The notes: generated by a model from the letters alone, not told the origin. Counted from the first letter of the stretch, positions 45,793 to 59,599 are shown. The stretch is DNA of 64,000 bases from Glandiceps talaboti (GCF_964340395.1 NC_135549.1:11274842-11338841); one strand, 5' to 3'. Program-made: numbers and translations.

Positions 45793-47031
45793 TGATTACT
45801 ATTGTGAAATTGGGGCTTCAGTGACAGAGTGATTGTATGGATTTCCATCTATGAATCTTTAAATCGTATATACATAATTATAACCACCGAGTCCACAACA
45901 AACATTAACAGCTTAATATTATCAAAGAAACTTACATAACCAAAGTCAATAAATTCAGTATGTTCATCAATTACACAAACGCAAACGTGCTTTAGTCATA
46001 GTAGATTTAATGTAGAACGATTTTCAGCACACCGAATAGTTGTTTTGCCCTAAGGAGGCTGCCTTGCACTCGGTACTGTATTTCGAAAGTAGTTCAAAAG
46101 GCATAAAATCCTGAATGTCATCCTTGCTAATGTCGATTAAAAATGTCTCCTGGGAAATGTCAGTAACTGAAATCAGTAGGATCTTTGATGTCTTTCTGAA
46201 ATAATTAATACTTATATACCTGCCACATGTCAGATAAATAATTGCATACAATTTGCTTTATACATTGTTGGTGAGCACGAAGTCCCATTTGTACCCTTTC
46301 CTCTTGATATCATTTGCCTGAGGTACACGACCGATATCTAATTGCAAGTGTGACCAAATGATACTGTGATACGTACTAGAGGCTTCTTTCAGTACAAAGA
46401 AAGCTAGAATTGTACCACACTCTGTACATGGAAGTTCGTGAGTTAATTGCATGGAGTGTAATTGGATTTTTCTAAACTTACACGTGCTATTAGAGGACAA
46501 TGGACAAAATGGGAAGACTTACAATTTATAAAATAGCTTGACGTATGATTAGTTTCACCAATTTGAGAAATGTATTGAATATACCACATGAATATATTTG
46601 ACTGTTTTTCAAGCAAGAAAAAACTATTATATGGAGTTTCAGTTAGACGGAATGCTGATTTTTACATCTCACACGACGTTTTCTGTTCCGAATTACACAT
46701 ACCAAATAAAGGCACTAGTAGGGCGAACGCACATGTGCGTGACATCTTATCTCATTGTGAACACAAATAAACAGCTTTGTGTTTCAATCTCCTTTGTTTC
46801 ATCCAACAAATGAAATGAAATGTCTCATTTAACATGTTTGCGCGCTATGTATTTCGTTTTTTTGTGTGAAACTCTATAGTCACTCTGGTGTACTAGTAAT
46901 TGGAATGGGAAGATACGATACGATACGAAAGTATCATATTAATGTCCATTCTATGATTGTACAAACTCAGGCTAGTCAGCCTAGTTTTTCCACCAACATA
47001 TTATTTGATAGTAACTGCGACAGAGCACGCT
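45791..47031. other. Intergenic; two adjacent minus ORFs unassigned
   Basis: Minus-strand ORFs 46258-46500 (80 aa) and 46024-46251 (75 aa) lie head to tail, and plus ORFs overlap at 46588-47099. None has a recognised domain. An exon of an unrecognised gene cannot be ruled out. Confidence 0.45.
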
Positions 47032-47125
47032 CTTTGGATATGTTAGACAATCGACCATATTGTGCATTCAATAGAGAGCAAACCCTTTGGATATGTTAGA
47101 CAATCAACCATATTGTGCATTATAA
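47032..47125. repeat. Two-unit tandem repeat, about 53 bp
   Basis: CTTTGGATATGTTAGACAAT, followed by CGACC or CAACC and ATATTGTGCATT, occurs twice in tandem. End coordinates are approximate. Confidence 0.85.
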
Positions 47126-47239
47126 AGTAGCACCAGTGGCGTTGCAGCACACATGTACAGTTTTTAGAAATGTTTAAACACATGCGATCCATGCATGCTA
47201 GGTATAGGTGTTAATTTGCTGAATGACTATCCAGTTGCC

Positions 47240-48300
47240 TATCCAACCCTGTTGTTATCTTTGCAATATACGCGATCGTCTGGCTGCTGTTATGGGCGTG
47301 GTCATGTTGCTAGATATATTTGCATACATTTTATGAATGTTCATTCATTTGGTTATTAATCCCCGTTATCTTTGCAATATACGTGATCAGTTGGCTGTTA
47401 TCTTTGCAATATACGTGATCAGTTGGCTGTTGCTATGGCCGTGGTCTTGTTGCTAGGCACATTTACATACATGTTTTGAATGTTTATTCATTTGTCTATT
47501 AATCCCTGTTCTTATCTTTGTAAAATACACCACCGTTTGGCCGATGCTACTGGCGTGGTCATGGTTGCTAGGGTATTTGCATACATTGTTTGAATGTTTC
47601 CTCACTTGCCTACCAGTTTATGTTGTTATTTGACCAAAACATACTGGTATTTGGTTGTTGCTAAGGGTGTGGGCATGGTTGTTAGGGCCAACGTTATCAA
47701 CATATTGTGAAGAAAATCAGATCTACAGAATAACACTTCTAGAAACATCTCACCAAGTTTCATTGATATAAGTTTTTGACCAAAATTCATTTTTACACCT
47801 AATTTGCATATCACTGATGAGATCATTATATGCTTAATATTTTTATACACCCCCAGGTATATCCCCATTAAATCTCTGCCCAATCTGCTCAGTTTTTTTT
47901 TTGGAATTAACGATGTTGGACCAAAAAGACACATTGTTAGCCATAATTTGCATATCATTGATGGAATCATCATGTTACCAACAATTCATTATCTATACAC
48001 ACGTACCCACCCCTAAGCATGTTCCCACCAAATTTCAGACTGATCTGCTCAGTAGTGTTCGAGTTTAAGGTTTTTGACCAAAACTCAAATGACACTCCGG
48101 TGGTAAGATCATTTTGATTTGAACAATTTCCCAACTGGACACTCACGGTAATACACCCACCAAATAGCATGGCAATCGGTCTGGCAGTTTTTGACTTTAA
48201 GTTGTTTACACAGACAGACAGACAGAGAGACAGAGACAGACAATTTGCCATGCCTATAGCACTTCTGAACCTTATCAGTTCAGTTGTGCTAAACACTATT
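47240..48300. repeat. Composite tandem-repeat array (two unit types)
   Basis: 47250-47700 holds about four to five units of roughly 110 bp (GTTATCTTTGCAATATAC, then GGCTG-TGCTATGGGCGTGG, then TTGCTAG, then TTTGCATACAT). One unit carries an extra 32-bp internal duplication near 47365-47428. 47770-48240 holds about three units of roughly 150 bp (TAATTTGCATATCA-TGATG, CACCC, CTGATCTGCTCAGT, TTTTTGACCAAAA), then (CAGA)n at 48210-48241 and a conserved-looking end, AGTTCAGTTGTGCTAA. Similar modules are common dispersed repeats in marine invertebrate genomes (recalled, not checked). Confidence 0.85.
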
Positions 48301-51300
48301 ACATTTTAATGACAATAGTGAAACCACTCGAGGCAAAAGTACAACTGATTTATTAAAGAGCGTTAAGAATGCTTGACTATCCAAAAGCGAAGGGTTTACT
48401 TTCTAAGCGCCATTTGTCTGGAAATATTCATTATGTAATTATACTGACTGCCAACCTGCCAAGTAATAAGGTATAGCATGGTGATATTTATATGGAAATA
48501 AAACACATCAAATTGTATATGTTTCTTGGAGTCTGCATATATATAATAAACATTTCATTTGTACTTTTCAGTTCAGCATTTGTGATAAAAGAGGTACCTT
48601 AAGAACTATAATCGTATTGTTTTTTATACTTTTAAAGGAAAGATTGATATATTCTTCCAGCAAAAATAAAGTAAAATACGAATGGAAATAGCCAACTACT
48701 ATGTAACACTACTAATTGCCTACATACTATGGTCGTGAGCAAGCAGCCATATGATTTTCATTCCAAATGAAAGCCATACTAAACGAAGGAATTCCAATTT
48801 AGTCAAATACTTGATTAATATGTATTATGGAAAAAGAATGCACGATAAAAAATATCTAGATTATGTGTTCAATTATCTCTATTGTCATTATATAGGTTTC
48901 GCAAATACCCAGTTATCTGTCTATTATCTCCTTCTGTCTTAAGCTTGTTTGTTACCGATGATTAGCTTCGTAGTTTCCTTTAGGAAAACAAGGTTACGTA
49001 TTAAGTATGTAGTGTCGGTAGTACATTTTCTTGGCGGACTAAATCTTATATTTCAGACCTTCACGCATTTATGACACAGCGATAAAAGCACTTTAAAGAA
49101 TATGTGAAATTCATACACATTTCACGAGTAAAGTGTTTTCGGGGCTTTATATATATATATGGTGTTGGACACATGTGACAAAGCCTTTAGGGAGCGTTTC
49201 CATTGTGGTTCTCCAATATATAAAAACGCATAATTTATGTCACCGCACATATGTCCTTTAAAATATTTCCTATGTTTTGAAATCTATATAACATAAGACT
49301 TCATTCTTACATTATTATCATATTTAATAATGATATTAACATCTCGTCATACAAAGTAACGTCATAGTTATAGTTCCCACCAAAAGACATCAGTCCTCTC
49401 CAGCAGGTTAGTTGGTAGGTAACTTTACGTAATTACGTATACTGATATCACACACTGGAATATGATACACGTGAAAATCCCACCATTTTCATTGTTTTTA
49501 ACATGACATGTAGCCGTTAATATAAATGGCATCTCTCATCACTCGTTAACTTTAAAAGTAGGTGATTTATTGACGCCATTTAGTCTCGGTCGTTGTCATG
49601 CATTCTCGATATTTCAACAAAGTATAAACCTGAAACTTTACCATGCATAAATTGTGTAATATCGTGTCCAGTATGTTTATTATATAACATATTTCATGCC
49701 TCGCATAGAGGTAATTGAAAAAGATGGGCGAGGATAAGGTTGTCTGATAAAATACTATTGGCTTTCTTCCCAGGGTGGGGAAACATCCATAGACAGCTAC
49801 CACCGACACATGAACAGTCCAGAGAGAAGGGATTTGCACGCTTTATGTATAAGAAATGGTATACACTTCACCATGAACGGGTATGACAGGTCAGAGTTTG
49901 TTTCGTATTCCAGTCCAAAGTAGTTAGGCCTGTCAGTGGTGATTTGACTACTAGTGAAGTATGGTTGTATCTGATGACTAGGAAGGTGTACTTTTGTGAC
50001 GGTGTGTTGTGATTAAAGTTTGGGGAAGGTACATTTTTTACTGTACATCTAACTGTATCATTCCACGGTAGGGTTATTCCAGGCTTTCTCCTAAACCGTC
50101 TTCACATAATAATGGATATTCCTTCTGTATTTTATTAGATTTATTTGTTTATTATTATGTTTACGTAAAGTTGTATAATGTATTCTTTGAATAAATTATG
50201 ACTGAGGTTAAATGTAGATTTATTTATAAGAAACTGATTCCACAAATTCAGTGATTTCAAAAGGAAAATAATTATAGCCAACACTACTCCAGAGCGTTGT
50301 GCTAATTACTCAAATTAATCATCCCAACACACAATATCGTATACGACGTATAAAGATGTCTTAGTAACACACCAATGTTTACCAATCTCCCTCTACACTT
50401 AAATATTTGATGCAGAGGATGGAAAGTATAAGAGCATAGCGGTTCTTTTATCCGGTCAATAATAGATTATTTATTGCCAAGGTGTTTTATTTTTTCACCT
50501 GCTCATTGACAGATATACAACCAGTTTGCATGATTACAACTAATAGTAGCAAACGAAACTGTAAACAGTGTAGGGGTACTTTGATATAAAGGACGACAAC
50601 AATCAGTTTGCCATGAAATTGCTCTCCGGATCATAACCATATCGGCATGTTCACTCATCATATCAGCTTAAACTGAAGTGCGGTCGGTTGGTTACAAAAT
50701 GAGAAAAAAAAGGTGTGTGGGCACATGATGGTGATGTTTTCAACACGTAATTTGAACTGTTTGGATGCCTAAGAACTTAGACGTGACTGCTAAAGCCAGA
50801 AAGATGTTATTATCCATTCAAAAGGTCCCGAGTACCAGCGATAAGGCTAATATTCGCCAGGACGTCTGTTGTGTCACCAGCTTACTTTCAACGACTCTGT
50901 ATCCAACCATAGAGGGCGTCATTTCTTTGGTTGGCTCAATAAACCAACCTCTAAAATACGGTCAGTTGGTCATGAGAGACAAAATTATATAGGGCCGTCG
51001 TTACATAGCTTCCAGTAGAATGATAATAATTTCACTTTCTCGCTTGGGAAGGAGGTGACCAATATCGGCGTTTCATTCAGACCATTACATACTCTGTACA
51101 TATTGTATTTGTATTTGTACTATATCCAATCACGCATTCGCCATTCAACAAAGGAAAAGGTTTACAAATGTAACTGAATGGATGGAGTTGGGTTTATGCT
51201 GACTACCATTGTACCAACAAGGCTTGCATACGACAGTAAGGAGTGGAGACTCCAGACTATGATTCCCCCCGGAAATTACAAAACTTCCCCCCAAATGACT

Positions 51301-51664
51301 GACCATGTATCAATCTTGATTTCTTTTCATGGTGATAGCACTTAATGCTATAAATGTGTATATCGTATGATCTCTGCTATCATTTCCCAGTTGTGCTTCC
51401 ATGTCCTTTCTGACTGATAATGCTAATATGCTTTCTTCATTTCAGTGTTCCATAACGAAAGGCACTTTCCAGAGACAAGCAGAGCTGAACGGCGAATGAA
51501 TTACCAGTACATCACTTCGAATGCAATCATAATATTGTACCAGACGTGGCTAATCTTTATCCTTGATGTCTGCTACTTCAGGATTGGTAATCAATACTAT
51601 TAAATGTGCACGTACAATTCCATGAGGTAATTGCAATCCTAATATAGTGTACATTTCACCTGTC
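48301..51664. other. Intergenic, no gene recognised
   Basis: Short ORFs at 49567-49839 (minus) and 50765-50992 (plus) have no recognised domain. The segment near 50640-50750 loosely resembles 24895-25000. Confidence 0.55.
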
Positions 51665-51755
51665 TTATTGATGTTTAAGCTCATCACATGTCAACCATTG
51701 AATGAGAAAAAGTTCTTCACATGGGCACGAACAGATAGTGTACATTTCACCTGTC
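51645..51755. repeat. 20-bp direct repeat pair upstream of GPCR 2
   Basis: TAGTGTACATTTCACCTGTC is found exactly at 51645-51664 and 51736-51755, 91 bp apart, immediately before the conserved CCAAT-type element. It is not evident upstream of GPCR 1. Confidence 0.9.
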
Positions 51756-51766
51756 AAATAACGATT

Positions 51767-51800
51767 TCATTGGTTGATTAGTATATTGGATATTCAAATT
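51767..51800 (+). promoter_or_regulatory. Conserved CCAAT-type upstream element, GPCR 2
   Basis: Matches 16006-16039 at 28 of 34 positions, with TCATTGG and ATATTCAAATT kept. It lies 481 bp before the ATG (462 bp in GPCR 1). Confidence 0.5.
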
Positions 51801-51900
51801 TGGGTTTCTATGGCACTGACTGTTCATTTAACACTAAGGCTGGCTAAGAGCGCAGGATATCGCCGCGTCTTTCATGCCTGGATTCAAACATTCCGCTGCT

Positions 51901-52166
51901 GTAAGTATATTCACAGTTTTATCATATCGTGGACTTTACTGTTCAGCGCTTAAAGTACAAGTCCATTTAATTATCTGCTATACAATCATACGATATTTTG
52001 GATTATGTTGTATCAACAGTATAAAGGCCATCAGCTTACAGTAATAATGAGTCCATAGCGTTTACTTAAATTATGACCTTTCTTCGCATTCAGTGTACGG
52101 AAGTATATATACAACATATGTAGGCTTCAGACTACAAGTTATCATATTACCGACTTGATCTTACAG
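51901..52166 (+). other. Predicted 5'UTR intron of GPCR 2 (266 bp)
   Basis: A strong donor GTAAGT at 51901 and acceptor GATCTTACAG ending at 52166. The length is within 1 bp of the equivalent GPCR 1 interval. The base after the acceptor starts GTGAGT, itself donor-like, so alternative splicing here is possible. A TATATATAC at 52104-52112 falls inside the intron and would instead be a TATA box if the promoter were internal. Confidence 0.5.
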
Positions 52167-52280
52167 GTGAGTGTAAACAAAGATATCTACCATTTGTGGT
52201 TCTCATTGATAGAACAGGGGGAATTCACGAAGCCGTCAATACCTAACTTAGATTATGAAGTATACGAGTGCACAGCGATC

Positions 52281-53342
52281 ATGACTACGGCAATGGTGAC
52301 CGAGATTGCTTCTGACTCGTTCCAGACAACAGACAGACTTCGTTTCAATAACTCGATAACTCTTGCCGCGTATAGTAACTCTAGTGAAAGTAACGAAATT
52401 TGTAAATTTGACGAAGACACTCAGTGCATCCTTGGAATTGTCATCACATCACTTGGTATAATCCTGAACATGGCTTTTATGTTTGTCGTATTTCGTGTGC
52501 CATCTATGCAAACCATAACCAACGCTTACCTGGTAAACCTGGCTGTGGCAGACCTAGTACATTCTATTGTCCTGTTCATTATATGGACATGTGGTCTAAC
52601 TGGAGGAGATTCGTGCTTTTTTAATGATATAAAATATTACTGTTCATTCTTACTCCTAACCCGAGTCGGCCAGTATGTCTCGATGTTGACAGTGACTATA
52701 CTAAGTGTCGAACGCTATCTGGCAATCTGCAAACCACTAATTTATCGTGCCGGTGTCATTCACAAAAAGGGATTTGTTACTGCTGTAATAGCAATGACTT
52801 GGGTTATATCGTTGCTCTTGGCAATCGAGGGATTGGTTGATTGCCTTAATCTTGGAGATCGTTCTGTAACAGGAAGAATCATATACTTACTTGCAGTTTC
52901 CATTTTATTGATAATGACCATCATCTTCTATCTCCTTATTATCATTCGAGTTAGGACATCAAACCAAGCTGTGAAAAAACATGAGAAGCAGATAATTCGG
53001 GTATGTCTAGCGAGTGCGTTGATATACTTCCTTTGCATTATACCAGCATTCCTGGAAACTGCCATGCAAGGTTTGGTACTCTACGGAGTGGTTGAAATGT
53101 CCACGGTTCAGTTTATGTGTCTACATAATGCCAATACGTTGTTGCTCCAAATCAACTCGTCTGTCAATCCTATCGTATACAATGCACTGAGTTCATTATA
53201 TCGTAAAGCTTTCACAATGGCATTCTCATGTGGTCAACAAAGTCAATGCTGTTCTTCACTTTCAAAGAAAAGCCATGCTCCGTCACAGAATACTGCTATG
53301 TTGGAATTAAACAGAAGAAATTCGCCTGATTCTGTTTTATGA
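52281..53342 (+). CDS. Class A GPCR 2, paralogue of GPCR 1, 353 aa
   Basis: Intact single-exon receptor, roughly 70-75% identical to GPCR 1 in the 7TM core by eye. The open frame extends upstream to 52155, but that part has no ATG. The first ATG is 52281 (the next is 52293, with a stronger context), and this start aligns with GPCR 1. Seen: sequons at N23 and N33; TM2 LAVAD; ERY at 144-146; Leu in place of the TM5 proline (209); CIIP without Trp in TM6 (252-255); NPIVY at 296-300; and a Cys-rich tail. One residue is deleted in loop 1 relative to GPCR 1. It is probably a peptide receptor; ligand and G-protein coupling are unknown. Confidence 0.93.
   Translation: MTTAMVTEIASDSFQTTDRLRFNNSITLAAYSNSSESNEICKFDEDTQCILGIVITSLGIILNMAFMFVVFRVPSMQTITNAYLVNLAVADLVHSIVLFIIWTCGLTGGDSCFFNDIKYYCSFLLLTRVGQYVSMLTVTILSVERYLAICKPLIYRAGVIHKKGFVTAVIAMTWVISLLLAIEGLVDCLNLGDRSVTGRIIYLLAVSILLIMTIIFYLLIIIRVRTSNQAVKKHEKQIIRVCLASALIYFLCIIPAFLETAMQGLVLYGVVEMSTVQFMCLHNANTLLLQINSSVNPIVYNALSSLYRKAFTMAFSCGQQSQCCSSLSKKSHAPSQNTAMLELNRRNSPDSVL
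52413..52598 (+). other. Putative gene-conversion tract, GPCR 2 side
   Basis: Counterpart of 16645-16830: 7 differences in 186 bp here, against 39 in the next alignable 168 bp. Confidence 0.7.
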
Positions 53343-53745
53343 AAATCTCTAATTACTTCTTGCACATTTAAAAAAAAGGAATAGTAGTATACATTGCATA
53401 CAATACTCACAATCTGACTTTTGTCTTGTATTACTGGTAATTTTCCTACACAATCATTGGGTAATATTTACTGTCGTTGATTTTTGAAATTCCAACAGTT
53501 CAAGTCGGGAAGTACTTTGGTTATTCTTAAGGTCTTTAGGTGAAATGTAGGGGGGAAAGGCCATGGCTAATCAAGATTGAATATGTAATTGTGCGTAAAG
53601 TGAAAATTTAATCGATGAGAAGGTAACATCAGCGATTTCATTAGTTCAACACGGGGCACTTCCGTTGTATTAGATTGTTAATACTACATCGCGTTTTAGG
53701 AGACTCGGGGGAAAACCAGTCATGAACGATGCAATGCACTACCAT

Positions 53746-56700
53746 TTCTAATCTTATATATAATGGCTTTCTTTCGTAGAAACGATGTTTGATTAACAAC
53801 ACATCTTTTATTGAATTGACTCCGAATTACAATTACACATGACTTAGCAAAGGTGATGATATCACCCACTTGCGATATCCGATTCTAAGTTATGGTTCGT
53901 TTCCCATAGCAATCCATCAGTTTGTAAAATTGATGTGTGAAGAGGAAAATGTTGATGATGATGTATAATTCACAAACTATAATTAGTGTTCACGTGTTAT
54001 TTGGGAACAAGAAGTCATTTTAAAATGACATAATTATAACAGTGAGGATAGGGATAACATACAGCGGTCAAGCCATCTGACAACATTGATAGTGTAATGA
54101 TTAATGTAAACGTCAAATCTAATTCTGTGCTACCAATTATTCAATAATTTAGTACGCATGCATACATGTACATACGTACGTGCTTACACACGCGTGCGCA
54201 TGCATACATGCATACATGTACATACGCGCTTACAAGCTTAATATTTACATATATACATAGATGCACAACACAGAGATATTTAGCAGGTGATAACCTACTT
54301 ATTATATCTTACCTTGGTATCCTTTTTGAAAGAATATTCATTAAAAACTCCTGCATACATACAAGTTAAAGTTTATTAATTATTCGTAATAAGTTCTGTA
54401 ATTGACAATTTGTCATGGAAATGTTGATGAAAGTGCGATATATTTCAATTTTACTGTTTTGCATTGTTAGATATGTAGGTACATGATACTGAAATGTTGT
54501 TAATTTTCAAGGTAGAGTTGACAGTATTGATAGCCTGAATAGGTGAGTTATCTACAACAAATTATAACATTATAAGGGAAATAAACTTACTTATTGTGGA
54601 TGTATTAAATTTGCAGTGTAATGTGTTGTATTATGTATCCGCGTCATTTACGTTACCATGTTCCATAGTCAGTTGTGAACGATGATAAATTATGTAATAC
54701 TGTCTATGTAGCTGTTAGTATACAGTCATACACAACCGGTCATCCATGATTTACATATAGTATGGCATTAATTGCACCACCCGGACTACACCTAACACAG
54801 CTGTGGTGTGCAATGAAAAAGAATGTTACAAGGTGACTGCTTTAGGTATACAACTGTGACCACAGAAGATGTAACATCATAAAAGAACGGGTCCCTAATT
54901 TATGACTGTGTAAATGACTTAACCTGACTTGAATAATTGCATTTCTATTCATTATGGACAGTTAGTTATTTCAGTGAGTTTTTATGGACAACTATCATGA
55001 CACTGAAAACTTTACCTAACAACTGTAAAATCAAAAGAAAGTTTATGATAGTTGCTACATTGTAATCACAAAGTTACTTTGTATTTGTCACCGATAGTAT
55101 TTAGTACTAATCTGAAATTATGTTGTTTGTTAACGAATGTATTACATGCATGTTTTATAGAAGTCCCCACTTACCTTAAGCCTTGCTGTACCTTTTTAGT
55201 GATCGTATGATTTGACGAGAAAGCCTTTACTGATATGGAACAATTTAGCATTTACAAGAAAACATCATATTTAATGAATTAGTGTTGTGTGTATTTTCCT
55301 CGTCGTGTTTTTGACAAAGTACAGAACAATTTCGAACAACGTGATCCCTAAAACGCACGATATCAGCACATCATGGAGCAGCGAGCATGTGATTCAATTT
55401 GATTTTTGTTTGTGGTGGAATAAAATGGACTAGATCTGTTGTTTTCTTTCTTTTCATGGCTAGTCTTTCCTTCCAGATGAATATCCACTTTTTACTGTCT
55501 GATTAAAGACAGGCACTTTGTCAATTCTTCTACTAGTAGTTTTCCTTTAACCTAGTATCGCTTTAATTTCAAATGTCATTCGACATGTAAATATTGCTAC
55601 AATCATTATGTTATTAATTAGTTCATGTATGACTACTACTGTTCGTATTATTTGTTTTCATTAAATTGTGATGTTACGCATTTCTATGTATTTCTTGTAT
55701 ATTTATTTTGTCAGGGTCGCAGACGTGACTCGTAAAGATTGAAATATGTCTGTGGTCTTAACCAGATTTTACTATGGCAACCCAAGATTTAGTTTCGAGT
55801 GTACAAATCATGCCCCTAGGAAGTGTATTAGTTCTACTTTTGGAGTACAGTCATTCGAAATAATATGGATTATTTCTTATCACATCTCCACGAACATGTC
55901 AGCCTGATTACTTTGACTTACAAGTAGATGTAATAGGACATCGTTAGCTGAATTCCTCTCTTTGGCGGTGAATTGTGAAGCGATAGTTATCGGTAGGCAG
56001 TTAAAAGTAAGGGTACTGGGTGGCTGCTTTTCAGGTTTCTGACAAACCAAACCATGCTCAAATTCCCAACTTTGATAATTTGACCTTCTACTGGATGAAA
56101 GAGAGTGGAAAATCGAAAAACGTCAAGTCTTTAAGACTGTGGTTAGATTAAGTACAGGCAAAATAATCGCATTCAATTGGTGTTGTCATTATATTTTGTT
56201 GGCGACATGAGGGCGACAGGGACGTGACCTGAACATGTGTGCATACAGTATTTAACCTCCTGAACACACTTTTGGCCGGTCTTTAATATACAGGTTTACT
56301 CTCATCTGAGGTATTGTTACTCAATCTGTATACTGACCCACATACACCTTATTTGAGTATTGAAGAGTTTAATGCTAGTTACTTACGGCCAACGTTTATT
56401 GGCAGTATCAACGCTACATTCATCTCGGTTTAATAAAGAACACCAGTCACTTATACTTCGTAAACCATAAATCACGTATATCACTAACAGACAACAAATC
56501 GATTGAATCCCTTTTAACATTTAGGTATACACAGGCAGGGCTGTAAACACATTATAAGTTCAAAATACTGTATCCAAACAAAAGTTGTAAACGTAACAGG
56601 TTTTCGCTATAAGATTAGATTTAAACTAAATTTTAAGATTTGCTCATTTCAATTCTTGTGATTTATAGTGACCAATCAACTTGGAATTCAAATGCAGCTT

Positions 56701-59513
56701 TAACCATTCTAATATTCTTTGATATAGCATTGTAAGACACTTCTATTCATGCTGCATACAGCATAGACCTAAAAGCTATAAAAAAAAGTTTAATTCAATC
56801 ACCCATATGGCAATCAAGCAAAATGTAACTAGAGCAAAAACACACCTCAATACAGTATTCTAGTCGATTACGTATCTGCGGGAAACGGAATAATGTTTGC
56901 GATGTTACGGATTAACGTCACCATGGAATCGGGTCAATGCAAGTTCACATGAGTTTATCTGTATCAAAAGTTGCCAAAAAAATTTGAATCCTAGTTCAAG
57001 ATGCTTGTCGACACATGATGTAATTGAGTATGTGTAACTGACCTTATTATGTTTCTGAATGAGTTTAGAATGTGGCACGACACGTTCTTATATTTATTCT
57101 TGGCGATCACGATTAAATAACATTTTTAGAACTAAAGAGTACTAGATACAGACGCTACTTCGGTTTATCCTAATATGCAAGAACTTAACCCTTCGTTGAC
57201 ATGTATGGTGAACTACAACAATATAGTGTAGACTTTTATATGTCTATGAAACTAAACCGATCACATACTTTTAATTAACAGGTTTCACCAAATATTACGA
57301 AATGTTGTGATGGAAATCCGACTATATGTCCTTGCGAAAAGAGTGTTATAATATAAAATAAGATTGGAAATACTACGTTATGCTTATTGATGTGATACTT
57401 AATATGATCAGACCCAATATGAGATGACACCGTAAATGGTATTGATTACACTTGAGGTAAATTATGAGATATGATAAAAAGAAAGTGAAAAGGGAGTTAA
57501 TTTGACCGATGTAAGCAGAATTAGGATCATAATCGGGAAGCATTTCTTAAAAGTCGAACACTCGTTATAGAGTATTAACACCATTAACAGTTTGCATAGC
57601 AGTATTTTATCGTGCAATTATATAGCTTGTCGTCAAGGCGACCAGTTATCAACAGCAAATCAGTGAATAAATTGCTATCGGCGGTGAAATGTGCCATTGA
57701 ATTTCCTTTCTGAAGTACGACAGGAAATTTCCCATTTTTACTCGATATCGATGGTACCCATGGAAATGTTTACTTCATATACCTCAATCGCCGTACATTG
57801 TTATATACGGCCATCTGGCAAAATTTACCCGTGTAATAAATGTAAAAGAAAAACTAGATTAATAGGATTTGTTTCAGAACTATAAGCTTAATGATATGAT
57901 GTGATATGATATTCAAAAGATTTATTACATGTATATGTGCATCAATAGGGTCATCCATTAATTTTCTGTAAATCTCAAGCTGTGAAAAACTGCAACCTAT
58001 GAGAAAATGTAAATACAATCGTAAACTGAGAATACATCATTTGAAAATATATTTTTAAAAAGCAAACAAAGAAACTGTAATAGCACAGTCGACAAAAGAT
58101 GACACATGCAATCTACTAGACATCGGAAGTTGAAGTGATTTCTCTCGTTATTGTCAACAGCGTCGGATATTGATCGGATATCGTTTTACTTGTCCCCTCT
58201 CAATTTTTTATATAAATACTGTAAAACCGTGAACAAAGATAGAGTTATCTATGCAAAATTACGTTATGGTTTGATACATGTATGCTGCATATTACCGCAA
58301 TGTAAGATACAGTAATGCGTAAAGTGACCCGTCTGAGTATATATGATTTAGCTATAAGGAAATTGTGTATTAAACTGGAAAAAGTACAACTCCCCAGAAT
58401 ACTCCTACTACCGCAGTCTGCCCCTCCCCATGTCCAATTTATCACACCTCCACACTTCGTACTCTAACATTTCTGTCTCTGTTATGATAACCTTGTGCCA
58501 TTGCCATATTTTATGAGCAAATCTTGGAGCTCGATGAAAAACATTGTATTTTCATGTGTACACATAGTGCATTAGTATCTGTGTGTGTTAAAAGTGAACT
58601 TAGTCTCCTTATCATAAATACATATCAGCGCTGCCAAAGCTTTGAGACAAACACTAAAGGTCATTGCCCGTGTACCCTAATCTATGAAACTACAATCGAT
58701 TATCCAATATCCTAACATTGTTGAGGATGTAAAGCTACATGGTCGTTCATATACCCAATGACTAATACAATAATCTGAGCTATAGTGTCATTAATAAAAC
58801 ACTTGAATTTTCGTTATCAATTCGATAGTCAGCCTTTTGTGTTTAATAAATGAAGTATTGCAAGATTAAAGGTTATATGCAAGTGATGGTTTAAATATAA
58901 ATGAAATATATAAAAGGCAGGAGTGCTAGATATATACTAGACTGGCAATATAATACACCTTTTATATCCACCACAAGTCGCTGTATTAACAGCCCTATCT
59001 ATTATACATACTCACAACAGATACACATACATTTCCCCGAAGGCCTCCTAAAAGCCAACAGAACGTGCAGAAATTAATGTGTATAATTTACTTGACAAGT
59101 GCGTTCGAGCTTATCCTTGTTTGTCGTAAATGAAGCAGGTGCCTGGCGACAAGAATTGATATATATTGTGAAGGATTAAGAAGAATATAAAGGGGTGGTG
59201 TAACGTCACCTGGTGTTATAACTGTAATTTAAACTGATAATTTAATTGAATAGGTAAATTGCAACATAACTGTATACATCGATAGCTTGATATAATTTAC
59301 GAAAGATAATTCTTTATGTAAGACTTTCCATAGCAGATTTAGTTAAGTTTGAATTTGTAAAGATAAACACCACCAAACGTCCGCCTGTAATGTTATGTAT
59401 TCAGTAAGTTTATTTTATACACCAATGATTCAATTGGTGTATGGATGTATGACTGCACCTTTAGTTAGTATTACGGTATCCAGCTCGGAAAGCTTTTCAG
59501 AGACTGTGCAAGA
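53746..59513. other. Six-kilobase intergenic region, no gene recognised
   Basis: Contains a CATA/TACG-rich palindromic patch at 54155-54230. ORFs at 54166-54369, 57691-57885 and 58245-58715 lack motifs. I see no gene or RNA. Confidence 0.55.
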
Positions 59514-59544
59514 CCTCAGGACCACCTAACCTAGTGGTCTGAGG
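59514..59544. repeat. Short hairpin
   Basis: CCTCAGGACCAC pairs with GTGGTCTGAGG (one bulged base) around CTAACCTA. Origin unknown. Confidence 0.7.
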
Positions 59545-59599
59545 CAAGACTGAGCAAGCTATCTGTTTTCTAGTTCTATGCCGAACTATAATTTGCTAC

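Larger units (their letters stand above)
51665..53745 (+). repeat. Duplicated block B (GPCR 2 with flanks)
   Basis: Homologous to 15920-17960 from about 600 bp before the start codon to about 400 bp after the stop, in the same orientation. Boundaries are approximate. Confidence 0.75.

Noticed and set aside
52104-52112. TATATATAC as TATA box of GPCR 2, with TCAGACT initiator-like sequence 20 bp on
   Set aside because: Possible, but it lies inside the predicted 5'UTR intron whose length matches GPCR 1; kept only as an alternative.
52155-52280. N-terminal 42-codon extension of GPCR 2
   Set aside because: It begins with TTG, has no ATG, overlaps the predicted splice acceptor, and has no counterpart in GPCR 1. 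The first ATG at 52281 aligns with the paralogue.
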